DNA from: Plumapathes pennacea
Lineage: Eukaryota; Cnidaria; Anthozoa; Antipatharia; Myriopathidae
Length of the DNA: 64,000 bases
Assembly (NCBI GenBank): GCA_964036295.1
Contig: OZ038471.1
Coordinates: 11,550,184 to 11,614,183 of the forward strand
Direction of reading: 5' to 3'
The notes under the pieces were generated by a model. That model was given only the letters and a program-made list of their open reading frames with translations, was not told where the DNA came from and made no database searches. This document shows positions 52,301 through 62,359 of the stretch, piece by piece. Within the stretch, counting starts at the first letter, position 1. Every line of letters begins with the position of its first letter. The position numbers and the translations under genes were made by a program.

Positions 52301-55151
52301 ACTCAAAACAGTGTTCGCTCACGGCGAAAATCTTTTTGCAGTGTTTACAGTGACGGCATCGTGCGGAAAACTTTATGGAGTCAGAACTGCCGTTTGTCCA
52401 TGGCGATTGTTCGCTTTCCACCAACTGAACTGTGCTTTCCCTTCCTTGACAAATTATCCAGTAACAGTTTCTTACGATGGAAGAGTCTTGTATCTGAAAA
52501 GTCATAGACTTTCGTTGCACCGTTTTACCTTGCACTCAGAAAAATATTTGCTTCATTTGTGATGCGCGCGCGTCTAAACCGGTCAAACCGGTTTTCTACA
52601 GTGTGATACGGATCTGAAGTGTGTAATACGGATTTGAAGTGTGTAATACGCTCCAATACCGGCACTCTGTTGCGACCTTATATGGCAAAACTACGTCACA
52701 GTCATATAATAAAATACAATACGATCCGATAAAAAATAAAAAATAGTACGTAATGCCCGCATTCATATTTTTGAAATCCAACAAACGTAAAAGAAGGCTG
52801 GAAAAAGATACAAATCTATCCCAAGTTTTTTCTAAGCATCTGAAGCCTCTGGTCAGGACATATGTCATGTTAAATTTGTGTAAACCAAGAACTGCAATTG
52901 CTATCTACTGTATTTGGCGTATTAAGCACTCACATCGATCAAAAAAATAAATAGCTAGAAAATGGCAGTACTATAATTTCAACTCAGTTAAGTCAACATT
53001 TTAAAGTACAGCTCACCAGTGATACCTATCTATAGCTTAACAGTTCGCAAAGCACTGGATGCATGGAAAATGTTTTCGAGGCAATTTTGAATTTAAATTT
53101 TTATTTTTGCAGTTCACGTATAATAAATGAGGTGAATTGAATATAATGTAAATGTTCGCGGAGTCCCAGCCACGTGCGAACATGGTCACGTGCTGGCCAT
53201 GGCCACATCACTCCATTTAAGCAATTAGTGTATACTATTGTTACGCGTAATTTTGAGCACAATATAGGTATATCCCCGCTTCAAAGTGCGATAACAGAAT
53301 CATAGGATTCAACTTGTTATTTTCATATCGCATAATTCCAGGAAATAATCAGTTCTTGTTATTTCTTCAGGACCATTCCACCGACAGGCAGTTTGAGAAT
53401 TGACATTCCGCTTCTGAAATGGCCAAAAATCTGTTCCAACACCATCAACTTTTTGGAGCATGTTCAGTTGCGCGTGAATCTGACATATTCACTGCGAGGC
53501 GATCTGCTGATTGATCTTCGTTCACCGCAGGGAACTGTGTCTAACCTTGCTCAATATAGATTGGCAGATTTATACTCTGGCCAGAACAACCTCACCGGAT
53601 GGACCTTTACTACACTTCACAATTGGGGAGAGAAGGCGCAGGGAACATGGGAATTATCCTTAAGAAATCACAATCCTGCAAAGCACCCTAACAACAAAGG
53701 TAAGGGTAGAAACTTAAATAAAGGAAGGTATCCATAAAGGGCAATGGAGTAAAATGTTGGAATTTACATAACTCTCATCCAGAGTGTCGTTTGATAGAGA
53801 CATTTTGTCGGTCCTTCTGATTTTCGCCAAAAACATTTCCCAGTTGCGTTTTGGTTTGATAGTAAAAGATTATTTGCATCAAAGTCTTCCAGGATGTGGC
53901 AAAACCCACAATGATAAGCAGGTTATGTTGTTGCAAATTCTCAGGAAACCCTCTGAAAGGGAATTAGAGAAATATTCTAAATGTTTGTACTCATAACCAC
54001 CTCACGTTTCTTCAAGTCGCACGGAAACATCGCCCAAGTGAACAATATTGTAAGCGATGCTCCTATTTTTTAGAGCAACTTTGAAGGTTTCGTTTACTTA
54101 GTAATTTCTATAATATTCTCGTGCATATTCAAAAGTCTTGTTGCATGATACATTATGACCTTATATCATTACCTCTAATGCATACCAGGTCCTACGCAAT
54201 TTTGATGTGTGTAACTCTTCGTATACTCAGGCAATCTATACAGCTGGACACTTATCCTGTATGGAACAGAAACTAATCCGCTGGAGAAAAAGCCTCATGT
54301 GACTACGAGTGCGCCTTCTTCATGGTCATCTAACTCTAGCACAACAACAGAAATTAATGACCAAACAAATGATCCTGGTCTACCTACGACCATGGCTTCT
54401 TCAAGATCACCAACTACGTCGAAAGAGAAAAAAAAGATTGGTAAGTGGAATATAGATGCTCCATAGAATTAGATGTAACTGTGAATATAAAACATTTACT
54501 TTTAACAAACATGTACCTGCTCAATAGCAGTGCACGTTACAAATCTGAGACGGAACATTTTTTTGAAAAAATATTGCAAGCTGCTTCTAGACTTTTATCC
54601 ACCCCCCTCAGTTCCTCCACCTCTAACTATTGATGATGCGGTGTTTAAAGCTGCGTTGTGCTCAAGCTAACACAAAAGGGTGTATTATTACCGGCGAATA
54701 TTATTTCATTTTCTTCTTGATATATGGGTTTTCTTCAAGCAAAGGACAACAATTCCAAAAAACAACATTTGTACTATTAGTTTGAAATTGTCTTAAACAA
54801 ATATTTGCCCATTCCGTTTTTGTTAGGTTCAATTGAATTATCTTAAGCATCTACCTTTTTCTTTTTGTTCCCCTTAAATTTAGATGATTTCATTTCTTCC
54901 AACTCTGTACTGCCCTTTAACCAGCATTTTTTTTAGGGCTGGGTGCCGTTGTAGCCATTTTGGTCTCGTTAGTCGTCGCTGTAGGCATTGGTGGACTTCT
55001 GCTACTGTTTATGAAGAAACAAAGAAACGCACCTGCCCGGGTTCATGTCAATGTCCACGTGGAACAAGTAAATACAACGGAAAGAACACAAGAACATGCA
55101 CTTGTTCATTTAGAACAGAAATATGAGTCTAGAAATCATTACTTTGTATGA
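29145..55151 (+). CDS. Membrane proprotein convertase, subtilisin/kexin type (14 exons, 710 aa)
   Basis: Exons: 29145-29318, 30995-31087, 31272-31373, 39411-39539, 39741-39799, 40019-40107, 40796-40980, 41083-41301, 41523-41623, 42649-42758, 44232-44349, 53371-53699, 54231-54440, 54937-55151. All have GT/AG borders with matching phases, giving 2133 nt without a stop. Such proteases cut precursors at basic sites in the Golgi and at the cell surface. The order is signal peptide and prodomain, subtilisin domain with Asp152, His187, Asn292 and Ser367, P domain, a Ser/Thr-rich stalk (about 590-635), a membrane helix (641-664) and a short tail. There is no Cys-rich domain after the P domain, so the plan resembles PC7 or kexin more than furin. 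The start at 29145 gives a clean signal peptide; an upstream in-frame ATG at 29088 does not. Introns hold many mobile elements. Confidence 0.93.
29780..29820 (+). repeat. (GT)n microsatellite in convertase intron 1
   Basis: About 20 GT dinucleotides followed by a G run at 29821-29827. Confidence 0.95.
30243..30287 (+). repeat. Poly-T tract in convertase intron 1
   Basis: About 45 bases of T with one C interruption, preceded by the direct repeat TAACATTTATGCAAATTTTC-like host sequence. It may be the tail of a reverse-inserted retroelement, but no element body is recognised. Confidence 0.8.
31617..32036 (+). repeat. Interspersed repeat R4 within Helitron A
   Basis: Array of TACCCTATTTCAGACC-type motifs at irregular spacing, with the GTCCGCGGCGACACATTTCT marker. 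It matches 35998-36405 and, in reverse, 19136-19546. Confidence 0.85.
33211..34290 (+). mobile_element. Hairpin-capped element X inside Helitron A
   Basis: Begins with a 187-bp near-perfect hairpin (33211-33397) whose arms contain TTTCCATGTCTATGTACTC; the loop is GAGCCGCTTCGGCGAG. The sequence TCCATGTCTTTGTACTTA near 34238 is the matching terminal repeat at the far end. The body has an ORF (33545-33802) with [19 protein letters not shown] and [17 protein letters not shown] ahead of a possible donor (GAAG|GTAGTT). The protein is unrecognised but looks coding. The block is absent from Helitron B, so it inserted after the two copies diverged. Confidence 0.65.
34970..35235 (-). repeat. Repeated GC-hairpin units in the Helitron A 5' region
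   Basis: Four spaced copies of a unit containing ACCCAGCAAACCCCGC plus a GCGGGG complement, so each can form a short stem. Helitron B has two such units at about 39070-39150. Confidence 0.7.
35274..35830. other. Unique intron sequence between Helitrons A and B
   Basis: Host sequence of 557 bp that is not duplicated. It separates the 5' end of Helitron A from the 3' end of Helitron B, which argues for two independent insertions rather than a tandem duplication. No exon found. Confidence 0.55.
35831..39223 (-). mobile_element. Helitron B in convertase intron 3
   Basis: Read on minus it starts A|TTCCCACGCCCTGCGTGGG at 39223 and ends TATCGTATTTCTAG|T at 35831. It keeps the STPR-repeat gene (38313-38879) that Helitron A lost and includes repeat R4 (35998-36405). 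A poly-A run lies at 37838-37864. No Rep or helicase domain is present. Confidence 0.8.
38313..38879 (-). CDS. Helitron B STPR-like repeat protein (188 aa)
   Basis: Begins [20 protein letters not shown] and consists mainly of Arg/Gln/Glu-rich segments in a 23-residue rhythm, for example [18 protein letters not shown] and [18 protein letters not shown]. This resembles STPR-type DNA-binding repeats and the basic start of the related frame in Helitron C. The last ~60 residues ([16 protein letters not shown] onward) do not follow the repeat and may be read-through into other sequence. The role is probably DNA contact by a Helitron protein; without the Rep/helicase part it would not transpose alone. 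Start chosen by homology to the 12675 ORF and its position after the 5' end. Confidence 0.6.
   Translation of the reverse strand: MNQAKNQTEHSHEEKQVRLQKRREQDRLRRIRETSQQRSIRLECRRQTAAQRKQQQSRQDNIVAVKEEKQRRDRERYKQKRAQETTQERERRITATREHNMQKRAQETAQEREQRMKADRERAASRRHNEPGETARFWLKMRPTIDAVSNVRLLSKNGASRGNNICIAVDAWANPDNSALHEQQEDRK
39411..41623 (+). CDS. Convertase exons 4-9: subtilisin catalytic domain
   Basis: Exon 4 holds [16 protein letters not shown] (catalytic Asp152). Exon 6 holds [15 protein letters not shown] (His187), where most convertases have HGTRCAG. Exon 7 holds [12 protein letters not shown]. Exon 8 holds YVFAAGNGG (oxyanion Asn292) and YGEACPG. Exon 9 holds [20 protein letters not shown]; the fourth serine (367) aligns with the nucleophile of GTSASAP. 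The usual Gly-Thr before it are Ser-Ser and the following Pro is Ala. Spacing of the four catalytic residues equals furin to within a few positions. Confidence 0.9.
40370..40544. mobile_element. Small TIR element in convertase intron 6
   Basis: CTATATAACGCCTTCCAGTG and its inverted partner near 40520-40544 (TACAAGGGAACGCGTTATAT) bound a 175-bp AT-rich segment. A separate small fold-back, TTATTATCCAACTCCCT / AGGGAGTTGGATAATAA, lies just upstream (40260-40331). Confidence 0.6.
42108..42468 (+). mobile_element. Hairpin-capped element Z in convertase intron 9
   Basis: Hairpin 42108-42246 (arms TCATGGAAAGTGC... and GCACATTCCATGAT, with TTTTATTCACGAGTTGT inside). It is followed by the terminal repeats TTTATTATATACATACTGAG (about 42256) and CTCAGTATGTATATAATAAA (about 42449-42468). 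Size 361 bp, non-coding. Same plan as elements U, X, Y and W. Confidence 0.7.
42649..54440 (+). CDS. Convertase exons 10-13: P domain and stalk
   Basis: Exon 10 reads [18 protein letters not shown], then NDWKENGAG. Exon 11 reads [15 protein letters not shown]. Exons 12-13 form the jelly-roll P domain needed for folding of convertases: [51 protein letters not shown] and [10 protein letters not shown]. From there exon 13 is a Ser/Thr/Pro-rich stalk likely to be O-glycosylated. Intron 11 (44350-53370) carries the BEL/Pao element. Confidence 0.9.
42759..44231 (+). other. Convertase intron 10
   Basis: Contains repeat R3 in reverse (about 42850-43005), a two-copy 60-bp tandem repeat (43142-43243, marker TGCGAGGTAARCC) and a 30-bp perfect palindrome (44022-44051). 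Minus ORF 43068-43439 overlaps the tandem repeat and is not called. Confidence 0.6.
44022..44051. promoter_or_regulatory. 30-bp palindrome with two octamer motifs
   Basis: GAAGCTATTTGCAT followed by AT and the exact complement ATGCAAATAGCTTC. It contains the POU-factor octamer ATGCAAAT on both strands. Function unknown; it could equally be a small fold-back remnant. Confidence 0.4.
44378..44610. mobile_element. Tc1/mariner-type MITE M3
   Basis: Ends CAATCATGGTCAAAATTGTT and CGACTTTTGACCATGATTG, TA on both sides (44376-44377, 44611-44612), with GGGAC/GTCCC inside. It lies in convertase intron 11. Same family as M1 and M2. Confidence 0.85.
45010..45351 (-). repeat. BEL/Pao 3' LTR
   Basis: 342-bp terminal repeat; on the minus strand it begins TGTTGCGGCC. 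It contains two spaced copies of GCAAAGGGTATTGTTCG-type sequence near its outer end. Confidence 0.95.
45395..51475 (-). CDS. BEL/Pao Gag-Pol polyprotein (up to 2026 aa)
   Basis: Single frame. A coiled coil of basic/acidic repeats lies at about 195-265 ([20 protein letters not shown]), then a Gag-like capsid region (about 395-560, [20 protein letters not shown]) and cysteine knuckles ([30 protein letters not shown]). An aspartic protease ([12 protein letters not shown]) is followed by reverse transcriptase ([17 protein letters not shown], then FYVDDCLKS), RNase H ([16 protein letters not shown]) and integrase ([40 protein letters not shown]). The last part is a C-terminal DUF5641-like domain ([18 protein letters not shown]). 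Domain order PR-RT-RH-IN is that of the Pao/BEL superfamily. The first ATG (51475) lies inside the 5' LTR; a start at an internal Met about 20 codons on, just after the LTR, is equally plausible. No frameshift or stop is seen. Confidence 0.96.
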   Translation of the reverse strand: MKSIRETRKYDQPFLPYISKNYMKQSLMSRSEKSEVSGASRHMHHDAEGILQEKLHTLKKSRSGYVGTITSICRRIEASLKEFGNVTEVRNLQLKLKNVWESLQASCEQYLGLVTDKESQEATETRAQCDAQRVRVEEYNEKIESFVAAAATHFNEQVVKDFGNLRITSASEVSGVSRASSRYRESRLAAAKAVLLQEQAQERKQKAIENTRKRMQLEMRQKEFELQQRRQQLEYELELAELNADDDVLDAKNHAELAQLDASVAKQDLASALNGDYEGISTHVAPNVTTVNDSIPATVANAEASSAAAPTVPTVNYVLSPTSPSLAFPFAEGQRVAGLNAEPRTNPTFTNAALLPQVPPVPAPPQPTSESLLAMIVSTMERIGMSQDLPAIQIQKFDGSPETFPVFKQRFYQMVQSKPLDESTKMTRLLQFLEGPALKAVRRYESVPGGLAKALDVLQDRFGRPCQIVRACVDSLTKGPVLAPSDKEGLRRFADSAQVMYDTLEAMDCLGEMNTENLERMILRLPKWAQGKFGGYLMKIEHEGRTMPTFKDVVSFLKDRADVANHPFFSKASGDIATTRSTKPKDKPSPFKVTTLSTSSDITHCTNPPDANSTKKPESCAMCDLPHALYRCEIFKSKSVRDRGEFVKRKGICFNCISSTKHTSRSCKSKVRCRIPGCGKPHHTLLHLTEPLQYPEVIQDDNRVTVTYPDEPVTSTSCSTAASPASSEVLLQVVPVKIIANNGKTITTYGLIDSGSDVTMVDPSLTKHLNIEGEQGGLFLSTVNSKGVQEQGVKVNFKLASVDHDSQEVYVQGAWAVKELTIPLKHVTVTNQVKKCPHLQYLPYPDVERKKISILIGTNVPEAFIPLEVKKGRADEPLAIKSCLGWSFLGRCASNNVKRQFNLNHVCHEVTLSHQLEKFWEVESYGTDKHEAKPLSVEDRKAERIIENTITKVDGHYQMGLLWRHDNPSLPYNRVLAEARLQHLKKRFQRDAELEAKYRAVIEDYVAEGYAKKLTKKEAAERTNITWYLPHHPVLNPNKPGKVRVVFDAAAKFKGTSLNEQLLQGPDLANNLAGVLIRFREEGVAFTADIQAMFHQTRVSPKDTDALRFLWWSSNIGDPPDEYQMLVHIFGATSSPCCANTSLRKTANDNKQSYDPKVIETVHRNFYVDDCLKSVPTIEQAIKFADQLIKLLKEGGLRLTKFNSNCREVLASIPAKERANPSINLDLDLLPVQRALGLHWNAETDTFQFRVVPTNKPPTKRGILSVVSSLYDPLGFLSPFVLLVKVLLQELWRLEVRWDERIKDPHLSQWQSWIESLAYITTIRIPRCYKAPTLTDVLTDVQVHFFSDASKHGYAAVSYVRMVDDEGRIHCAFVMGKTRNAPMKGWSIPRLELQAAVLSARMHRLIREELDLPVNQSFFWSDSVTTLQYISNQKRRFQMFVTNRVNEIHDVSSPSQWRHVPGSLNPADSGSRGMKIHAFKPGCHWWNGPKFLWKPDDQWPVRQVAEVPENDEEVRAPSSVMNLNTGSTLDLFIRRYSSWPRLQVFMAWLLRYVQHIKKEQVARGGITLTEIRQASKEIIRLIQSQSFSNELNALLEKGQVKGHSKLANLNPTLIDGVIRVGGRVRHAPITFNAMHPVILPKDHPVATLIVRHHHEILGHAGREHVLSVVRQHYWILQGRTLVRRVLRQCVDCRKRNESAMQQMMADLPKERLTPYEPPFTYTGTDFFGPFSVKRGRGTDKVYGCIFVCFNSRAIHIEDVSSLETDTFIQALRRFMSTRGCPREIWSDNGINFSGAEREIRRSIREWDQEAIKGALRVREVEWYNCPVPKWRFQPPTASHMSGVWERLIRSVRKSMKAVLGHPNALVGLETLRTVFSEVVSILNGRPLCPSSDDPNDLEALTPSHFLLQRQNMAIPPGLFAKEDLYCRKQWRCAQFLANCVWTRWIREYIPTLQRRQKWLFKRRNLAINDLVLLVDNSTPRGHWSLGRVTKVFLGADSRVRTVEVKTRNASRLVRPVAKLCLLEESN
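51424..51765 (-). repeat. BEL/Pao 5' LTR
   Basis: Matches the other LTR throughout; the inner end reads CCCCTATA instead of CCCCTACA. The polyprotein frame is open into it. Confidence 0.95.
54937..55151 (+). CDS. Convertase exon 14: membrane helix and cytosolic tail
   Basis: Opens with [20 protein letters not shown] and LLLF, one membrane helix, followed by the stop-transfer MKKQRN and a ~45-residue tail. The tail is rich in His, Val and Glu and ends NHYFV before TGA (55149-55151). The tail lacks a clear YxxL and has no acidic cluster; sorting signals are not evident. Confidence 0.9.
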
Positions 55152-55195
55152 GCGTATATTAGTCAGCATCTTCTTTTAGATAACTTGTGTATGGC

Positions 55196-55505
55196 GAAGA
55201 TACGAATATTATTTTCGAGTGGTAAAACAATATTTTACGAACGAGCGCTGTGTGTTTTTACCACGAGAAAATAAAATTCATATCTTTAAGGCCCCGTGTA
55301 TTTTTTTACTATTATTATATAGATACGAGTGTTTTACGAGAAAATGCACAAACAACCGTGAAAAACGGGAAATGACGCCTTTGACATCCTCACTAGTAAG
55401 GATATGGAAAACACGCCACTCAGGTCCCGGATATACTAAGTTTTGTATAGATTTTACGCACAGTATATTTATTAACAAAACACTCATGTCTATATAATAA
55501 AACAA
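55196..55505 (+). mobile_element. Hairpin-capped element W, just 3' of the convertase
   Basis: Hairpin 55196-55289 (arms AAAGATACGAAT and ATTCATATCTTT, with TTTTCGAGTGGTAAAA inside), then ATTATTATATAGATACGAGT and the inverted ACTCATGTCTATATAATAAA (about 55481-55501). 310 bp, non-coding. It begins 45 bp after the convertase stop codon and contains AATAAA at 55270-55275 and 55496-55501. Confidence 0.65.
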
Positions 55506-55657
55506 CCTATAAAAAAGCACTAAGGTACATACGGAAGTAAAGCTAAGTTAGTTTAGCCGTAACTGGGTTTCGACATTCTCAGTGACATTCATTCCTTTAT
55601 CATGTTGAAGTGGTTCATTTTCCAGAGTAGAATAAAACGCTACTCCACAGTTAGTAA

Positions 55658-55805
55658 TCCCCAAGCTTTGCGAGGGAAATAATCATGACGCTAATGCTGT
55701 AGTATCGCCTTATTTGGAGACTCCAAGCGGGTCGCCATCTCGAAATTTAACGTTTGTTAGTCAGTCAGTCAAGCGTACGACCTCTAGGCGAGGTTCCTAA
55801 GCAGA
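55658..55805 (+). mobile_element. Helitron 5'-end fragment E
   Basis: Starts A|TCCCCAAGCTTTGCGAGG and matches the first ~145 bp of Helitron C (12403-12545), including GACTCCAAGC and CGCCATCTCGAAAT. Beyond about 55805 the sequence is different. Confidence 0.75.
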
Positions 55806-55824
55806 GTCATTGTGTTGAAAAGTC

Positions 55825-56049
55825 ATGAGCACCGATGGAAGTGAATATATACAACAAAATGTTGATACAATTAGGCCAAGTAGTTCGACGGAGGGTTATA
55901 AACGGCCTGGATCACCGTGGCAAATTTTACCGTTTGGCGTTTACACTAAGGATGATTCAAGTTTTGACAAAACCGCCCCGGTGCTCAATGGAATGGAGAT
56001 TGGAATTTGTGAACTGTACGAGGGCTGCTCCATATTTCGAAATCACTGA
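55825..56049 (+). other. Coding-like ORF after the Helitron 5' end
   Basis: A 74-aa frame (MSTDGSEYIQQN, then SPWQILPFGVYTKDDSS and LNGMEIGICELYEGCSIF) looks protein-like in composition. It is not recognised and has no splice site in frame. Its end (ATATTTCGAAATCACTGA) is shared with element U. It may be a captured gene fragment or part of a repeat. Confidence 0.3.
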
Positions 56050-56396
56050 AGGATAACGTAGACGATAATGTTTTGGGTTTTGCTTCGTTTGCTGTAAAAG
56101 GACTAACACTACGACTTTCAGGAACCGGTGAGTTTTTAATAATTACAACTGACTACAGTACATAATTGCAAACGCCTTTCGTGTTTTCAACAGTCGCCGT
56201 ATATTTTGTAGTTTGAGCTTCGGGACTTTGATGAAGTAGGATTATGTTGCGACCTTTTGGCTATTTTTCGAAGTTATTTTAGAATGCCTTCGTGAGAGAT
56301 AAACCGTGTGAATGAGACAGTATAGACAGTCTGTATAGTTAAAATATTTTCCTTTTTTTAAACTTGTTACACTCAACAACGTAATTTATGAAGTAA

Positions 56397-57605
56397 AAAA
56401 CCACACACGCATTTGGTTAGGATGCAGCGTATGTTGGTTGGAGCAATCGCGGCTTCTACTAAATTGAAAATAAATAAAAACTAGACTGGCGTTGCCAGTG
56501 AACTCGCGGCGTGAGTTGGGTCGAGACCAGAATATAAAATGGAAAGTAGGGGACAAGAGCGGAACTCCCGAGAGAGACTTCCAGTTTCTCACCATAAAAA
56601 TATCACACAGTATAGAGAACTTGGCTTTTGACACCTTGCTCTTTTGACACCTTGATTAAACTAAAAATTATCATTACAACACTCATACGCTTGCTTCTTA
56701 AAGGTTGAGCGACCCTGCATTTTGAGAATGCGTGACATATCTTTTTATGCACAATCGATTATGACAGTTTGACTTTGACTCATATTTCTAATCAGAGGCC
56801 ACGATTAATCCAGCCTTCGCTTCACTACTTATGTGTTTTCTTTTATTAACTCAATACGTTTTTTCTATCAGGCTTTCGAGTATTTGTGCTCTGTAACAAA
56901 TATAAAATTGAAAGCGAGGAATGTCACACGAGAGATGTTTACAATATTATTGCGCTTTTGTTCACAGTGTGTTCAGTCCATTTGTGACTGCAAAGTCAAT
57001 CCTCAGAATTATTTCGGTGTATTTTTCATTTCTGGTATTCAATGACCATTGCGAAACAAAGGCTTCATGATCGAATGAAAGAAACACTTCAACAGGCAAT
57101 TTACGATACGCAGAAGAATTTTATGAGGCAACAGATGTCATGTACAGAGTAAAGCATAAAGCGTCATTGTTTTACGGCTAAAGCTCACCGTAGCTTTGGT
57201 TTCTGTTCCCAAAAGTATTTCGTGTCGCCACAGAAAGTTTCGTCGGGACTAAATATTTATCGACGACAGAGATATTTGCAATCTCCCAGCGGTATCCATC
57301 AAACATTTGTTTACGGCTATTCTCAAAGTTTCCGCGGTGAACGTTCCCAAAATCGTTCCCGAAAATCCAGTTTATCCGTGCATATTCCACAGAGCCAAAT
57401 GATGTTCAGTTTGGATGGGATGCAGTTAACTTTTACACACAAGTAACGAGTAATTCACTGGCCACATCTCGAGTTGTTTAGCGAAGTCAATTACGTCATC
57501 GCTTAGCACGTGATAATATAAACCAATCACCGTGTGCTGATTCTCGACCGACAAAAAGAAGAAAAAAGAAAGAAAAAGAAAAATTTGCATTTTTAAGCTC
57601 GCTTG
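56397..57605 (-). repeat. Interspersed repeat R2, reverse copy
   Basis: Reverse complement of the 22741-24995 family. Markers TTCGTCGGGACTAAATATTT and TAATCCAGCCTTCGCTTCAC are present, and it ends in CTCGCTTGGGGCCC with an opposing GCGAG. Confidence 0.8.
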
Positions 57606-58130
57606 GGGCCCAGGCCCCCGCGAGCAATAATAATAATGAATTAAAAATTGGCGAGTCATTAATTTTTATTCTAACGGCTCGGATGTATTAACTGTAGGTG
57701 TGTGCAAAAAGTTATCTAAGCGAATTTTGGACGCATGAGTATTTATGTATATACCGGATAGCTTTCCGTAACATAGCAAAAACGTACCGGATAGGCCTTT
57801 CGTTTACATTGGATACGTTTTTGAAACAAAGCGCTGTTGCTCCGCTCCGCTTCTCAAGTGCTACAGACCCGCATCGGATAGGAAAACGCTTCGATTGCAT
57901 TGATTGATTGTGAAAAAGCTGCTCGGACTGGCCTTGTGTTTAAACTGTACCGAATAGGTTTTTAGGCCAAAGTCGCTCCGGACCAATCTATTCGTGCTTA
58001 CACTGTACCGGATAGGTTTTCGCAACGGCTCAAAATCCTATCCGGTATAGTGTAAACGTAACCTAAAGGCCCGTTTACACGGGCGATTTTTGATATACTT
58101 CATGGTCGAGTTGCGACAAGGATAATGTAA
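57606..58130. repeat. Region with repeated TACCGGATAG motifs
   Basis: TACCGGATAG or a one-base variant occurs five times (about 57753, 57786, 57947, 58006 and, inverted, 58037). Two of the copies form a hairpin TACCGGATAGGTTTTCG / CTATCCGGTA. It is likely a degraded fold-back element; no gene seen. Confidence 0.5.
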
Positions 58131-59815
<1,685 letters not shown>

Positions 59816-60325
59816 CACAAACCTCGTGGGCCTCAATAAATCGTTCCACAAAAAATACATGTGTCCATACTGCTTTGAATTTTGCACAAGAAATGGATTG
59901 CCAGCAGTGAATGCCCGTGATTGACCCTCGCAACATGTATTTAATCGTGAGTAACGCAGACGCGGTATCGAGTCAACAGCGAAGAAACGAGCGTTAACAA
60001 CAAAAATTGTTATCTCATGTCAGAGTGCAGTTTATTTATTTTTTAGTCACATGGATCACCAAATGTAAAGCCAAATGATGAAACAGATAAACGTTGAGGG
60101 GCACATGCATTGACACGAAAGACATACCGTTTGTAGCCGGTACATTGCGAATGTAACGTGTTGTTGTTCGGCAGAGATCATCAGGAAGATCAGGCGATGT
60201 TTCACTTCAATACTCGATTCGTTACAACGAAGGAACACTCAAAAAGTCCTTGCTTCGACTTTCGAGTGACGTCGGAGAAAAACACTCTCACGGTCCCCTG
60301 AGCATTGTCTGCGTTCAATTGGCCA
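59816..60325. other. Non-coding stretch, nothing recognised
   Basis: The part near 60130-60215 shares short motifs (ACGTGTTGT, AATCGGGCGATG-like) with 63750-63815. No gene is supported. Confidence 0.35.
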
Positions 60326-60448
60326 TCAGTTGTCACATGACTAATCATGCAGACCGACATCCGTGAGTCGAGTCACAAACAGCAACGTCAGTTGTCACAT
60401 GACTGATCATCCAGACCGACATCCATGAGTCGAGTCACAAAGCAGAAT
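60326..60448 (+). repeat. 62-bp tandem repeat, two copies
   Basis: TCAGTTGTCACATGACT starts both copies (60326, 60388). Each contains CAGACCGACATCC and TGAGTCGAGTCACAAA. Confidence 0.9.
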
Positions 60449-60475
60449 TAGTGTCGCTGCCTCCTATCGTCGGCA

Positions 60476-60673
<198 letters not shown>

Positions 60674-60675
60674 TA

Positions 60676-61541
60676 GACTTTATTTGAGTGTCGGAAGGTA
60701 TATAGCTGAAGAATAATCAACTAATTGGGGACACTGTGTACTAGCTATTCTATCCTATTTGAAACAACTGTAACATTGTATCTGATTAAACTATCTAAAC
60801 TATATGATTTAGAAGCTAAATGCGGACTCTATACATCAAATACATCAAACTCTATACATCAAAATGTTCCGTATAAAAAAGTTAAAACCTAATTAGAAAG
60901 ACCTTAATGTGTGACCTATATTTAGGTAGGAAAATAATAAAAAAATAATAAGAAAATAGTAGAAACCAATAAATATTAGTTAAAACCTAACCTAGATTGT
61001 ACTAATTTGAGCATAAGAAACAATTGCTGCATGCTTCGGTTAGGAGTTCCGTGATATTACACTGTCTAATGCATTTACGGAAACAGTGTAAATTGGGTAA
61101 AAATTTTACTTTAGCGTCTAATTTTGACCACAATTTCGGTCCCGGGTACTTAAGGCTATGTTTTCCGTACGAAACGGTATTAAAACGTGGTATAATAAAA
61201 TCTGCGTTCCTCAGGTCGTGGGAGCTATTATTTTTACAAAATAGGTTCTGCATGTACTTAGGGATTAGGTTATTTTTCACTTTGTACATTAAAATGGCAG
61301 TGTCTTGGAGTCGTCTGTTTTGTAGTGTCGGCAGGCCAGCAGTTTTCAGAAGTTCTTCATACGGTGCTGTCTTGTTGCAGTACTGCACGCAGCGCCCTTT
61401 CCTGCACTCTCTCCAGCTTTCTACTGTCTGATGCATGGCAAAAGTGCCAGACCGTATGGCAATACGTCAGGTGTGGAAGGATTGCGGATCTGTATATCTG
61501 CAGTTTGGCTTGCGTTGGTATCAGATTTCGAAGACGCACCA
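60676..61541 (-). pseudogene. LINE 3' fragment (C-terminal region and 3' UTR)
   Basis: The frame from 61541 reads AKLQIYRSAILPHLTYCHTV and RKLERVQERALRAV, then after one frameshift (about 61385) YCNKTAPYEELLKTAGLPTL, MYKVKNNLIPKYM and SLKYPGPKLWSKLDAKVK, with a stop at 61002. These motifs lie downstream of the reverse transcriptase in jockey-like LINEs. The element is 5'-truncated at 61541; its 3' UTR ends in the AAT array. A different subfamily from the LINE at 7327. Confidence 0.82.
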
Positions 61542-61542
61542 G

Positions 61543-61705
61543 ACATCTCTCCTTTCGTCTTCACCGGTCGAAGGCTCTTTCAGAATTTTAAAATTTAAAA
61601 ATCTGCCAAAATCTGTTCATAAGTCGCCAGTTATTTCTAGATAACCTTCCACCTTTAGCAGCATTAAGCCGCATTTTTTGTCCGTGAAAGTACGAAAACA
61701 AATAA
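61543..61705 (+). repeat. Interspersed repeat R1, 3' part
   Basis: Continues the R1 consensus from where the copy at 59370-59802 breaks off. A 37-bp stretch (ACATCTCTCCTTTCGTCTTC onward) is present at both places, so the material between looks inserted. Confidence 0.8.
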
Positions 61706-61877
61706 CTAGACTTCTGTCTTCTTCGATAGCCACCGCACGTGGTCTGATAATATGCGGGGGCAGCTCATTGAAGAGCGAGGGCTCAGATTCTGCGGGGTGC
61801 ACCAGGGACTAGCGAGGCACCGAAATCCGCACCGACATCCCAACTCAAATCGATATATTTACTGGAATATACTGCTG

Positions 61878-62299
61878 CCTCGCTCTTGCTCGGCACCAAT
61901 AAGATATTCAGACTGCAGAAGCGCAGCGCGAGAATTATCTTGGACACTGAACCACGCCATTCTACAATAGATCTTTTAATAAGCTGGGCTGGTTACCATT
62001 CTATGTATAATCTGATATAAAAAGGTGTATATTAGCATATAAGCGCACTATCGATGAAACGCCAGATCACATCAATAGCATGCTAGGGCTTAATAGTGAA
62101 CAGCATAGTAGAAGAACTCGTAGTGCTCATCAGAGCTTTGTAACGCCGCGTTATGTTAGAGAAAGGGAGGCCGGTCGTTCCTTTACAGTTCTGGTTTCTA
62201 AATATTGGAACAACCTGCCAATTAAATTAAGATCATCAACATTAATTAATGCTTTTAAAAGAAGTTTGTATGATCACTTTCCTAAAAAGACTAATTATT
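61878..62299 (+). pseudogene. LINE C-terminal fragment
   Basis: Reads NKIFRLQKRSARIILDTEPR, then past a frameshift near 61980 LGWLPFYV, SHQSFVTPRYVRE-like text and KYWNNLPIKLRSSTLINAFK, with a stop at 62299. Opposite orientation to the neighbouring LINE fragment, and a separate family. Confidence 0.75.
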
Positions 62300-62359
62300 A
62301 ACTAGTAATACCCTAAGACTAATTACATAGGTAAAGTTGAACATTTTTAAAAGTAGCCA

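Larger units (their letters stand above)
44823..52714 (+). mobile_element. Hairpin-capped element Y, interrupted by BEL/Pao
   Basis: The hairpin 44823-44960 has arms ATTCGATGGTTTAGCG and its complement. After it come GGGATTTATTATATGACTGT (44960s) and, far to the right, the inverted ACGTCACAGTCATATAATAA (52693-52712). Subtracting the BEL element leaves about 1.13 kb, close to X and U. The body past the BEL has an ORF end with [18 protein letters not shown] and [14 protein letters not shown] to a stop near 52005, and a minus-strand [11 protein letters not shown] motif near 52350; neither is recognised. Confidence 0.65.
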
